Shown here one piece after another: positions 1 to 10,275 of a stretch of 64,000 nucleotides of DNA. Below the pieces are notes generated by a model. The model was not told the origin of the DNA. It saw only the letters and a list, made by a program, of their open reading frames with translations, and made no database searches. Position numbers and translations under genes: made by a program. Numbering within the stretch: the first letter of the stretch is position 1; every line of letters starts with the position of its first letter. This DNA comes from Lagopus muta (taxonomy: Eukaryota; Chordata; Aves; Galliformes; Phasianidae), in contig NC_064444.1 in NCBI RefSeq assembly GCF_023343835.1, forward strand, positions 18,947,219 through 19,011,218, written 5' to 3'.

Positions 1-225
1 CAGAAGCAAATGGAAACTTTTAAACCGGGTTAAACAGGCCTTGCAGCAAAGACTGGCAAACAGAAGCAGATGTACCTTTCATCAGTAACATCAGATTTAC
101 GTTCATTGGACAAAGATATAAGCTGTTCTACAGACAGAGGCAATGCAGTGAGCAGCCTGCCCTAGGTCTGTTTCTGCCAGTCACCAGGTGTGTGCCAGCG
201 CAGGTGGCTCACAGAACTGCAGAAG

Positions 226-305
226 GGGAGGGGTTGGAAGGGACCTTGGATGTCCTGGAGTTCCAGCCCCCTTGCCCTGGGCAGGGCTGCCAGCCACTGA
301 AGTGC
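226..305 (-). repeat. Decayed CR1 LINE 3' fragment
   Basis: The phrase gttggaagggacct, followed by a ccagccccc and ccctgggcagggctgcc block, matches the region just inside the 3' end of CR1 read on the opposite strand. The terminal ATTCTATG-type repeats are not clear, so the copy is old or clipped and its edges are approximate. Confidence 0.55.
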
Positions 306-1542
306 TGTGTTAAACTGCTGCTTCGATCTGGGACAAAATGTGCTCATTGGTGCTGTGTTGTGTGCATGCTGTGGATCTGAAGACATTACAGAGGAAGGAG
401 CCAAACGTTACTGCATCTCCAAGCTCAAAAGGAAGACCTTAATAAGGACTGCTGAACCTGACTGGCTGCTTTGCAGTCACGAGGTAAGCTGTGTTTATTT
501 TTCTACATTAAGTGAAGTCCAGCATAAGGAAAGACTTACCAAGTTGTCCAAAACAATGAATGCTGTGCTTTCACGTTGCTGCCTTGGTGAAAAAGACGTG
601 GTGTTGGTTGATTGCGTGTGGAGATGTACTCAATAGACTCACTCTGACAACTGGAGGCATGCCTGCGTGCTGTCCTTTAATCATGCTATAAGGAATTTCC
701 CAGGCTGTAAACTAAACACAGGTAACACATTTCTCTACAACTCCTAATTCCGTACGTATCGCACATGGTACAGAGGGGTACACCTGGCATTCACTCACCA
801 GTGAAGCTCTGGCTCCTTCCCACATATTACTCCTCATGCAGCCCATGTGAGAATGCTGCATTTCAGGATCTTTCCTGAAAATACCCTTATTCTGCTCATG
901 GCCCTTGGATTCCTGCAGACGACCTTTCCCTGGAAATACATTATTGTAAGGCTTGAACTCTGAAGATGAAGGTAACATGTAAGACGTTACAAATATCGGT
1001 AGGTATGACCAGTGTGTTTTCCTTCACAGCTGCCCAGTGATACAAGAACGAAGCCAGCCTACAGCCAGATGGGAGGAAGGATGTGCCCAGGTCTGACTGC
1101 ATCTGTACTGCAGGCTCTGATGAAATTAAAGCCGCTTCCTGGAGATTTACGACTGATTCCATTTCCTGGCTGTGTGGATGTGCCCTCCTGGTGGGGGATG
1201 GCATCTGGAGTTCTCTGAGGGATGGGGGGGGGTTGTTGAGGGAGAAGAAATTACAGAAGGAGTAGCAAATACAGCTTCAGAGGGGAATCCAGATTTTTAA
1301 CCTCGGTTCTGAGAGATGTACTGTTTGATATCCAAGGAAGGGATGTTCTGTCATGGTAATCTGCTGCTAGAAAAACAAACTGCTTTGAACTATCAACTGT
1401 TCTTTGAAAGGCTAAGCAGCCTAGTGTTCTTGTCTGATATTTAAAATACTTAAGAAGTTATAGATTAACTGAAACATGGAAAATCCTTTACCAAGAGGAA
1501 GAATACTGGTGGGCTTTTTCTCCCCAAAAGTTTAGAAGGGCT

Positions 1543-1548
1543 TTTATT
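1543..1548 (-). other. Candidate B3GNT9 polyadenylation signal
   Basis: TTTATT on the plus strand reads AATAAA on the minus strand, about 1.07 kb after the B3GNT9 stop. It is the nearest canonical hexamer that I found downstream of that gene. A hexamer alone is weak evidence. Confidence 0.25.
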
Positions 1549-2617
1549 CTGAAGCCCTTTTGTCTGAAGACTGCTTTCTCCCTTCACATGACACTCACAG
1601 CAATGCTGAAAGTCCTGGCTGCTCTTTGCAGTTGACAGTACGCCAGGAAGAGCACTGAGGTCCAGAGAAGCCAGCCCAGTCCATTGACAAGATTTCCATT
1701 GGTTTGAAGAAGCTCTCAAAAGTGATGCAAGCGGCAGCTCTGTGTGTTTTCACCCTCACAAGCAAAAGGATCTCTTCAGATGCAAGCCTTCTGAAGATAT
1801 GCATTAGAGGGTGAGAGAGGTCAGGTGCTGCTAGAAAGCTATGAGTTTTCACGGAGTGCCAGTCAGCACAGTGTAGAAAGTCTGATCTCCCTCAAGTGCC
1901 AAAAGATGGTCCTCTGAGTCATGACAGTGTCAGTGGAGCACGAATTTGAGCTCATGCTGTTGCAAAGAATGCTTTGTAAATCCATCCCTTCCCAGTTATT
2001 TACCCACCTGTCTTCTGCTCAACTGGCCTTGTCACCCCAAGCTTATTTTCTTCTAGTCCATGCTGTCTGCATCAACTCAATAGCTGTTCTTTCCTGGGGC
2101 TTACAGAAAGCCAATCAGGCAGTGATAATTTCATCTGAGCACCCCCTGAAGACAGCTGATTTCCTTAACTCTAGTTAACCATGTAGTTTGTTTCTCGTTG
2201 AGTCTGAATAACTCCAGCCCTAATCAAGGTAACAAGCTGACAGTGATCTCTGTGCTGCTCGGCTTCATCTCTTTCCCTCATCCTCCTTCCATTTTGCACA
2301 TCTCTTAACAATGCTGAAAAATCTCCGAGGATGGCATTTTGCAATGTCTGTGCACACTGATCTGCTAAGCACTACTGTAATTCTAATAAATAATAATAAA
2401 TTAAACATATGGTTATGAGTGTTTGGGCACGTTAATGGAGAAGGATCTATGTGGTATGTGTGAGCAAATGTGGAATTCTGGCAAATTCCTGCCAGAGTTT
2501 GTTGTCCTGTTAATAGGCTGCACTAAGATACTCCTAAAATCTGTTCATTTGGTTGCAAGCCCTCCAGGTTCCCTTTCTCAGCTGGTTTGACACTTTTCTG
2601 CTGCTGGTCTGCCTGCA

Positions 2618-3865
2618 TTAACTGAGAGGTGATGCCTGTGTTGCAATTTGTGCTTTCCTTTTCCATTGGAAAGGCTTCTTCACTTGCCTCTTCTGAGTAC
2701 AGGAAAGCCTTGGGCTGTGGAGCAGGTTCCACATGAGCCAGATCTCAGCAACTTTCAGACTGTGAACTACCATCAAATCCTTGTAAAAACAGGGGTCAAA
2801 TGTCTGTAGGTGTGGGGCTGCAGAAGGTTTGACAATACCAAAGGTCTTGAATCCTTCATGCAAAATGGGTTTGAGGCTGATTCTCTGTAAGCACATGCCC
2901 AGAAAAACGTCATCGATGGGGAAGAGTTCTACCTCTCCACAAGCCCTGGACAGCTTCCTCATAGTGCAGCTGGACAGCAGGAAGCCTCCTCCTCCTGCAT
3001 AGGCTGGGTAGATGCTGAGGCCATACATGGTCTCTGGAATGTAGTATTTACTCTTCCGGGTGCGGATGGGACGGGCATTGTAGATGATGTCCCCAACGAA
3101 GAGGTCCTCAGTGGGGTTGTGTCTCTCAAGGAAGTCAACGATGTTCTCGATGTTGACAAAAACATCAGCATCACCTTTAAAAATGAATTTCACGTTGTGG
3201 CAGAATTCAGCGGCCCAGTTCAGGAAGTGGATCTCCTTCAGGGTCAGGTTGAAGAAAGTGTCCATGAAATCCCAGAGCAAAATGTCCCGGTACGCCTGAC
3301 TCTCCTGCTGCATCAGGGTCTCCCACGTTGCCAGCGATGTCCTGTTCTTTGGTGTCCCCAGGAGGAACACTCTCTGAATCTGCTCCCCATTCACCAAACC
3401 CTCCCTGCCCCAGGTTTTCCGGACAATCTCCCGTCTGTCGAAGTCTTCGACTACTGATTTGATAGCAATGAGCAGAAAGGGGCCTCCAGGTATTCTCCTG
3501 CATTTCTTGGGCTGGTTAATGAGGAGGTTGAAGTTCCTGTTGTCCTTGTTTAGGAGGTAACGCTTGAAATTGAAGGCAGAATCAGTGGATGGGGCTGGAG
3601 TTGCAGTTTGGACCCTGCCATTAGCCACTTCTGTTCGTCTAGTGCTAGGAACTAATGGGGGTCTGGGTGCTGTTGCCTCAGTCAGTGTGGGTCTCCCAGG
3701 TGCTCTGGGGTCAGGGAATATTCTCTGTGTTACTGAAGGCTTCTTCTGCGTCAGCTCCTTGTCCCCTTTGGGGGCTAAATACTCCAGCTGGGTGTAGAGC
3801 ACTGAGCAAAGCGCTACCACCAGGAAAAGGGTACAGATTGCATCCCCCTTGAGATGAACTCTCAT
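2618..3865 (-). CDS. B3GNT9: Beta-1,3-N-acetylglucosaminyltransferase 9-like
   Basis: This is a type II Golgi glycosyltransferase of family GT31, expected to add beta-1,3-linked GlcNAc to glycan acceptors; the natural acceptor of this member is poorly known. The protein is 415 residues: a short cytosolic tail, a signal anchor at about 9-27, a Pro/Thr-rich stem to about 95, then the catalytic domain. Visible family motifs are RREIVRKTWG (144-153), a GDADVFVN metal-binding DxD block (231-238), YAGGGGFLLS (289-298) and IDDVFLG (317-323). NRT at 174 and NLT at 206 are possible N-glycan sites. An in-frame ATG 31 codons upstream is rejected because a good acceptor (cttttag, cut after 3891) lies between it and this ATG; it would be intronic. 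The whole coding region is in one exon, as in mammals. The assignment to member 9 rests on sequence and on the TRADD-FBXL8-HSF4 neighbourhood. A basic tail after about 390 extends beyond my memory of the human protein (about 402 residues). Confidence 0.92.
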   Translation of the reverse strand: MRVHLKGDAICTLFLVVALCSVLYTQLEYLAPKGDKELTQKKPSVTQRIFPDPRAPGRPTLTEATAPRPPLVPSTRRTEVANGRVQTATPAPSTDSAFNFKRYLLNKDNRNFNLLINQPKKCRRIPGGPFLLIAIKSVVEDFDRREIVRKTWGREGLVNGEQIQRVFLLGTPKNRTSLATWETLMQQESQAYRDILLWDFMDTFFNLTLKEIHFLNWAAEFCHNVKFIFKGDADVFVNIENIVDFLERHNPTEDLFVGDIIYNARPIRTRKSKYYIPETMYGLSIYPAYAGGGGFLLSSCTMRKLSRACGEVELFPIDDVFLGMCLQRISLKPILHEGFKTFGIVKPSAAPHLQTFDPCFYKDLMVVHSLKVAEIWLMWNLLHSPRLSCTQKRQVKKPFQWKRKAQIATQASPLS

Positions 3866-6800
3866 TGTCCCTGCGGTTTTCCTGGGGCTGCTAAAAGCTG
3901 TGGCTGAGCTGCCTGGCCCAAGCGTCCATCTGTAAATAAATGCGTGGCACATCAGCAACGAGGATTTACAAAACCAGCCTGCAATTTCATTTTACTTATG
4001 CAAACACCAGGACATGTTGAGGAACTCGCTGACAGACACACAGGTCACAAACCTAACGCAGAGCTCAGCACTGCGGCTGTGACTTGGGTAGGAGCTCAGA
4101 CACCGAGAAGTCATCCCCAACACCCTGAAATACAGCGTGAAACCAGCCCTTCCTGCCCCCTCCCTCTGCCGAGTGCTTTATGCCATTTCAGAGACTTCTC
4201 CACTTATGGAGGAAGGTGGAGAATAATGGACAACACCATGCTTTCAGATATCTTTAGACTTTAATTTCTTCTGCCGTGGTCTCTTGGCAGATGGCAGATG
4301 TTCTGCGGCAGTGTTTGGTTGGGCCATCACTGGAGCTCTTCCCTGAACGCAAAGGGAGCTCTCCCGAACCAGCAATGATCTGTGCCTTCAGAAGGGATGC
4401 ATTAGGCACGCTCTTGAATGCACACGGGGCCTTTTCACCGCCAGTAATCTTTATAAAATATTAAACTATTCTGAATAACTTCTCTTCCATTACGAAGGTC
4501 GGAAGGGCCATGCTGCCTCTGCCAACTTGCTCCTAACTGGTAAGTGAGAAGCATGCAGATAAATCCCAGCGCACAGAAGCGCAGCAGAGACTGGCATTAG
4601 GAATGCCTCATTTGCACATGAGAGACGAGGCTGCCCCGTGCGATACAAGATTTGATTCCCCACTTACGCTCTTCCCGGAGATCTTCTGCCTCATTCGATC
4701 AGTCCTTCAGCTGCAAGGAAAAACAGAGAATTAGAAGAAGGCGGAAAGCAGGAGGCGAATCTGGCTCAGGGGAAGAGCTGCTGGCAGCCTCACACATACG
4801 TGACTACGTATCTTGCCTGTGCTGTGTTACTAAAAGATACCTTTGAAGATATTACAGTTTTCTGTTATCATCTTTGAACTAGCTGAAGTTCAACTGGCTG
4901 AGTGTTTGTGAGAGCACTGCTTCTTGGATGGATTCTGGCCTCAGCCAGGATCCCCTTTAGCTCAGTGGCATCCTTTTTCAGCAAGTCCTTTCTCACTGTC
5001 ATGGGCTGTATCACATGCTGATGCTAGCTGTGAATTTTGGGTTGGCCATCACCTTTTTAAAGCTCAAAATGAGATGGACAGGCTTGTAATTATGAAGCAG
5101 GAAACCAGTGTTACTCCCATGGATCCAGTCAACGTGAAAAAGGCAAATTAATTTCTTGGCTACTCCATTACAGCTGTTAGATGCAGGTTTCATGGACTTC
5201 TTCATTTGAACATTTTTTCATTGCTACTTGACCCCGTCTCCAAGTTACTCTTGAAGTGAAGAGCAGTTTGTCATCCTATGGTACCAGTTATCTTCTCCCC
5301 ACGTGCAGCTCCAGCATACACACTAACCTCTGCATTGCCCCCACTCTTCTCCTAGTGTTACTTTCACAAGAGGTTTGCTTATGCCCCACTAAGGCTCTTT
5401 GTGCCTCAGGTAGATTTAAAATCATTTTCTCCCGGCTCTCCGAAACTAGCATGACTTGTGCTCAGCAGGGTACGCCATCACGGCCCTCCAGAGTGAGCAG
5501 GAGATGCGCAGCTCTGGGCAGGATGGATCCTGACCGTTTGGCTGTCTCCACTCATCTCTTTCCTCATCTTGATAGCAATTTTTTCCCTCTTTCTATACAA
5601 AAGTTTGATCTTATTTCAGCTGTCAGGCTCCAGATGGTAATTAGGGAACTGGATAAAAGTCCTGGCTCTTTCCCATGTTTAATTTTGTCAGCTACGGGTT
5701 TGGAATGAAATAATGGAACTCATGATTTCCATGACTTACAGATTTACCCTGCCAGCATCTCTGAATCTGGCAAAAAGGGCCCACAAAAGAAGCCAATAAA
5801 AACCCTGAATTGTTTTAAGCCTGGGCTGATAGCCCAGATTTTCTTCTGTGTTTTCAGTTATTGTAAGAAAAGAATCCGAAACAGCGATTTTCATGCTGAA
5901 CTGAAGCAGTTTGGTGCTGAACAGACATTCAGTCTTCAAGAAGAGCCGCCAGCCTTCGAAGCGATCCCTTGATTGAGTGATGTGGGTTTCCTGGTCAGTG
6001 ATAATTGTTTCCTTCTTTTGAGAGAAATGCCCTCAGTCGTCACACAGGTGTCAGCTCTGTCCTGTCCCTGAGTTCAGAGCGGCTGATGTCTGTGGCAGAG
6101 TCTGTCATGTCCCAAAGCCAAGAGGGTTATTCATCCACCTTGGCACCGGGGGCAAAAACAACAACAACAATTACAGCGCTTTAAAGTGAGCAGATGTGTG
6201 ATGCCAAACAATAGAGCACATCCTTATGCCGCAGGCCTGATGAGTGGAGAGCCCAGCTGCAGTGATTCGGAGCAGACCAGGAGGGTCCTGGCAGAGGTGG
6301 GGCCGCAGGGGCAGAGATGCAGGGCAGGAGGGCTGGGGGCATGCAGCTGGTGGGGCAGCGGGGAGAGCCGGGGGACCAGCTCCTGCTTTTTGAATGTCTG
6401 AAAGGTCCTGACAAGTAGCCAAGGGAGGCTGCAATAAAAAATTCTCAAGAGAAAGATGATTTAAAAAATAAAATCTGCTCGCCCTTCATTCTCACTTGAA
6501 TGACGTGAAGCTTTGGGCTCATCCTGGAAATGTTCTTCTCTTGCAGCGGCTGCCACATCTCCGTTACTTGGCGCTTCTGCTCACACGTGGGGAAAAGCCT
6601 TTGGATACTGCTCCTGGATCTCAGTCACGATGGCGTGGTGATTCTGGCGCGCTGCTTTGCGCTGGAAGAGTGGTGACTCAGCCTGCTCGACCTTGGGAAA
6701 AGCAGCTGTGATAGCAAAGCAAGCTGCAGATGTGCTACGTGGAGGAAGGGGATCCAGAACAGCCAAGCATAAAGGTGGTCAACCCCAGAGCACGCTGCCC

Positions 6801-9039
6801 AGAAGGCGTTTCCACCCAGGTCTTCTCCCTCTCTCCTGGAAGGTTTGGGTTGTGCAAGAGAGGGGCTGGGCTGCTGATGGAGATGCCCTACCTGCTTCAA
6901 AGAGCTAAAGGAAGCGCTGGGGGCTCTCTGAGTTTCTGCAGTCCTCAGAGGAACCTGCAAAATCTGGGGTGTTGTGGGTGTCTTGAGGCAGCACTTGAGG
7001 TTTGAGCTGCTTGTTTTTGCTTTGTGTTGCTTGAACCTGTTTGATGGGAACGGCGCCCAGCGCTGGGCTCTGCCAGCAGCAGGGATTGTTATGTGTAACT
7101 GAAGACCAGCGAACATCCTCACACAGGAGCGGTTCAGTTTGAGGAACCCGACAGCAGCTGCACGATGTCCACCGTGAGCAAACCTGCAGCTGGGACTGAC
7201 GTGGGCCTCCAGCAGAAGGAGAGCTGTGATACCCCCTGTGCTCCTCTGCTCCATCTCCTTTGTCAGCTCTGCCTGTTGCGACAATGGAACCGTTCCTGTG
7301 CCACATCTGCCCATGTGAAAGCCACGCAGCACCGCTCACCCCCCGCCTATGGTGCCACTGCTCTCAGCCCAGCGCTGCTGCTCTGACGTGGAATCCCAGC
7401 CCCCAGAGAACCTCAGAACAAATCCTGTGAGAAGATGCAGTGCTTCTTGGTTTCTCAACCCTGCCTCATCTGCCAAAGTGATGCTGGCCAGCTCTTATGC
7501 TGGTGAACCACGTGTCCTGGTGACCACGTCCTGTACATCAGGTCCTGCAAGTGCTGAAGACCTCTGGGACCCCCTGAAGAAATCTGCTCCCCGGTGCTTG
7601 ACATTTCTCCAATTTCTGGGCTGTTTGGCAGCTGTGGGGATTTCACCAGCAGCTCACTTGACACAGCAGGTTATTAGATCTTCTATTCTTCTTTCAGCCT
7701 CTCCCCCCGCGCTGCCTTTCCCCTTGGCCCAGCTCTAGGAGCAGGCTCTCACTCCACGCCAGGCAGAGGAACAGAGCTTCCATTCACAGTGCTGCTTCCA
7801 GGTGATGCTGCCTTTCCTGCAGTCCTTCCCCTCCTGCTCACAGCCACGCTGGCCTCTGGCAGCCCATAGGGATGCCAGGAGCATCCTGGGCTCCTTCCAC
7901 CTCCTGTTGCTTTGAAACACAGCAGATTGGTCTTAGTGCAAGTCTCATGCAAGACTTCATTTTGTGTCCCATGGGTGTTTGGCTCTGTTGGGTGCTGCAG
8001 GAAAACATCAGCACCCAGTGCATGAAAGCATGCACAAAACTGCTGACATTTAGTGGTTTGGGCTGGTTTTGCAGCCTTTAAAAGGGAAAAGAACAGTTCT
8101 GTGTGTCTGACCAGGAAAAGAAGCCCTCTTTATTTATTGTCTGGCTGTCATGTAACAAGCTCTAGTTCTGGCATTACTTCTTTTTTGTTCTTGTTTCTTT
8201 TATTTGGTTTGGTGCAGGAAAAAAAAACAAAAAAAGAAATCATGAAAGTGAATGCTGTTAGCGGCTTCAATGCTGAACAAATTCTGTGTGTGTGTGTGTG
8301 TGTGCTGTAGGATAGCTGTGGAGTGTCCCGTTTGCAGCTCTAGAATTAACAGTGGTGCTGAGCAATCTGAGCGTCTTGCCCAGAAGACGGGCAGGCTGAA
8401 ACAAAGAGACGCCCTTTGGCACATTGCTTAGTGCGAAGCCCTACAAAAAACAAGAAAAACAGTCGCTGTGCTGCCTAACCAGAAAAAAAGGCAGTCTCAT
8501 TCCATTCTGAACTCCCTAAACAAAGTGAAAGCAGGTTTAATTAGCTGGATGTCTCCGCAGAGCTCTCCCAGGGGTTGGAAGCTGGAGCCGAATGAAGGCA
8601 GTGTGAGGCCACCCGGTGTCAGAGGCTCTGCCCATGAGCAGACAGCATCCCCGCTGCCATGGGGCAGGAGCCCCTATTTCTCTCCCAGCTCGCCCCAGTG
8701 CTGCAATGTGAGGCTACATCGGCTCCTATCTGGCCGCTCCCGTTGTATGACAGCCTCCTGCAGCCTGGCCTGGCCCGGGGGGCACGAGGAGATGGCAGTC
8801 ACACGGTGTTGGTGCGGCTGTCGTGTCATGCCTGGTTACCACTGTGAGAGGCAGCTCCACAAACAGGCTGACAGCACGGCACGAGCGTCTCGGAGCTGCC
8901 GAAAGTTCCTGCAAGTCGTGCTCAGCAACTTCCTGCCTCATTCTGCTCTTTCTCTTCCAATTTCCCACGTTTCTCTCAGCGCACAGCCATGAGAGCGCAG
9001 GGAGAGATTCCCATCCTCTCGCAGGAAAGAAGCAATTTT
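3866..9039. other. Probable B3GNT9 5' intron, no other gene seen
   Basis: This stretch separates the B3GNT9 coding exon from the CpG island at 9040-9760. The best reading is a 5' intron of about 5.5 kb, from a strong minus-strand donor (gtaagt, first base at 9361) to the acceptor at 3891-3893. Long open frames occur in the GC-rich part (for example 6625-7332 minus) but show no domain, no low-complexity repeat and no similarity I recognise. A short GT microsatellite lies at 8285-8304. Confidence 0.45.
8285..8304. repeat. GT dinucleotide microsatellite
   Basis: About ten uninterrupted TG/GT units. It is probably length-polymorphic. Confidence 0.9.
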
Positions 9040-9760
9040 CTGTGCGTTGCGCTGTGTGGCCGCGGAGAAACCCCGGCAGCCGTTCTCTAAAAGAAGCCCC
9101 GAACTTTGTGCTGTGACAGCGACCAGAGACACGCAAAGAGCGCCCGATGGAGAGCAAAGCACAGCCCACGCGGGGCCAGGGCCGCGCGTCCGGAGGCTGC
9201 GATGGCAAGTTCGGGGTCCCGCAGGCAGACACGTCTCAGGAGCCACGGCGCAGAGGGAAGAGCTGGCAGAGGGGAGCGCGGCAAAGAGGAAACGGGAGAA
9301 CTCCCACCGCTCGCACGGGGCCCGGCTCTGCCCCGACGGAACGCACGCAACGTCTACTTACATCCCATTCGATAGCGCGGATCCCGCGTCCCCTCGGTAC
9401 CGTCCCGGCAGCGAGCTGCCAGGCAGGCACATCTGGATGTAGTTAGCGGAAGACATTCTTCAGCCTTTCAGCAAAGCCGAGGAAATTCTGGCCGAGCCAG
9501 GCGGGGTTCTCCCCTGCACCCCGCGCCGCGCTCACACTGCGGCCCTTCCCCCGCGTGTCCGCGTGGTGCCGGGGGGGCTCGGCCCGCGGGGGTCCGCCAC
9601 GATGGGGCCCCGTCTGCCCGAGGTCGGTGGGGTGGAAGGAGCGGCCGCACCGGGGAAGCAGCTGGCTGCGGACCCAATGCCGGCACGTGACCGGCGGCCG
9701 TGCGCGCAGCTGGCCTGCGGCACAGAGCGCGGGGACAGGATGGGGTCCCCTGGGTTCTGC
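9040..9760 (-). promoter_or_regulatory. B3GNT9: CpG island, likely B3GNT9 promoter and first exon
   Basis: CpG dinucleotides are dense here (runs such as ggccgcgcgtccgg and gcggccgcaccgggg), unlike the CpG-poor flanks. On the minus strand a strong splice donor, GGAT followed by gtaagt, puts an exon end at 9362. It would join in the untranslated leader to the acceptor 25 nt before the B3GNT9 ATG. The transcription start would then lie between 9362 and about 9750. This is inference from base composition and splice sites; the island could instead or also serve a plus-strand transcript. Confidence 0.5.
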
Positions 9761-9832
9761 TCTTTTTCTGGCTGAAGCAGCCAGGAAAAAAAAAGAGAAA
9801 AGAGGAAAAAGAAAAGATTTTTTAATTGTAAC

Positions 9833-9859
<27 letters not shown>
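9833..9859. repeat. Poly-T tract of 27 bases
   Basis: An uninterrupted T run right of the CpG island, preceded by an A/G-rich segment (9783-9827) and followed by TTTTG/TTTTA repeats to about 9930. Such tracts are length-unstable and error-prone in sequencing. Confidence 0.85.
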
Positions 9860-9863
<4 letters not shown>

Positions 9864-10077
9864 GGATTTGTTCTTTCCCAATTTAGCTTTTTATTTTATT
9901 TTGTTTTGTTTTGTCTTGTTTTTAATTCCATTATGATTATTTACCTCTGCAAAGGTTGCAGAAACTGAGGTTGGGTTCAGTCCTTCAAGAAGGAAACTCA
10001 ACCTGGTGTTTGTTCCTTTATCCTAGCAGGGAAGTGATGGGAGGGATGGAGAGCTGAGCAGAGTCTGAAGGTGGATC

Positions 10078-10275
10078 ATGGAATCATGGAATCATTAAGG
10101 TTGGGAAAGACCTCTAAGGTCATCGAGGCCAGCCATCCTCCTACCAACATCACCCACTGCCCACGTCCCTCAGTGCCACATCCCCACCCTGGGACACCTC
10201 CTGGGACGGTGACTCCCCCCCTCCGTGGGCAGTTGTGCCACTATTTCAGAGCAGAACTTTTTCCTAATAATCCAA
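10078..10275 (-). repeat. CR1 LINE 3' fragment
   Basis: It starts with the CR1 3'-terminal repeat read backwards (gaatcatggaatcat), then aggttgggaaagacctctaa and the block ending near gtgactcccccc. The copy is 5'-truncated and moderately diverged. Confidence 0.88.

Larger units (their letters stand above)
1..2617. other. Region downstream of B3GNT9, no gene recognised
   Basis: This stretch lies beyond the B3GNT9 stop codon and should hold its 3' untranslated region at the right-hand end. All open frames are short (109 codons or fewer) and none resembles a family I know. The only recognisable items are a decayed CR1 tail near 226-305 and an AT-rich run near 2385-2405 made of repeated AATAA units. 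Whether another gene's exon lies in the first kilobase cannot be told by eye. Confidence 0.5.

Noticed and set aside
3866-3958. Upstream in-frame ATG that would lengthen B3GNT9 by 31 residues
   Set aside because: A splice acceptor (cttttag) lies between this ATG and the conserved start, and the extra peptide would spoil the short cytosolic tail before the signal anchor.
6625-7332. 235-codon open frame on the minus strand
   Set aside because: No domain, no recognisable homologue, Cys/Ser/Arg-rich composition typical of chance frames in GC-rich DNA, and inside the likely B3GNT9 leader intron.
8468-9246. Overlapping frames of 100-175 codons on both strands beside the CpG island
   Set aside because: Open on both strands and in several frames at once, as expected of stop-poor GC-rich DNA.
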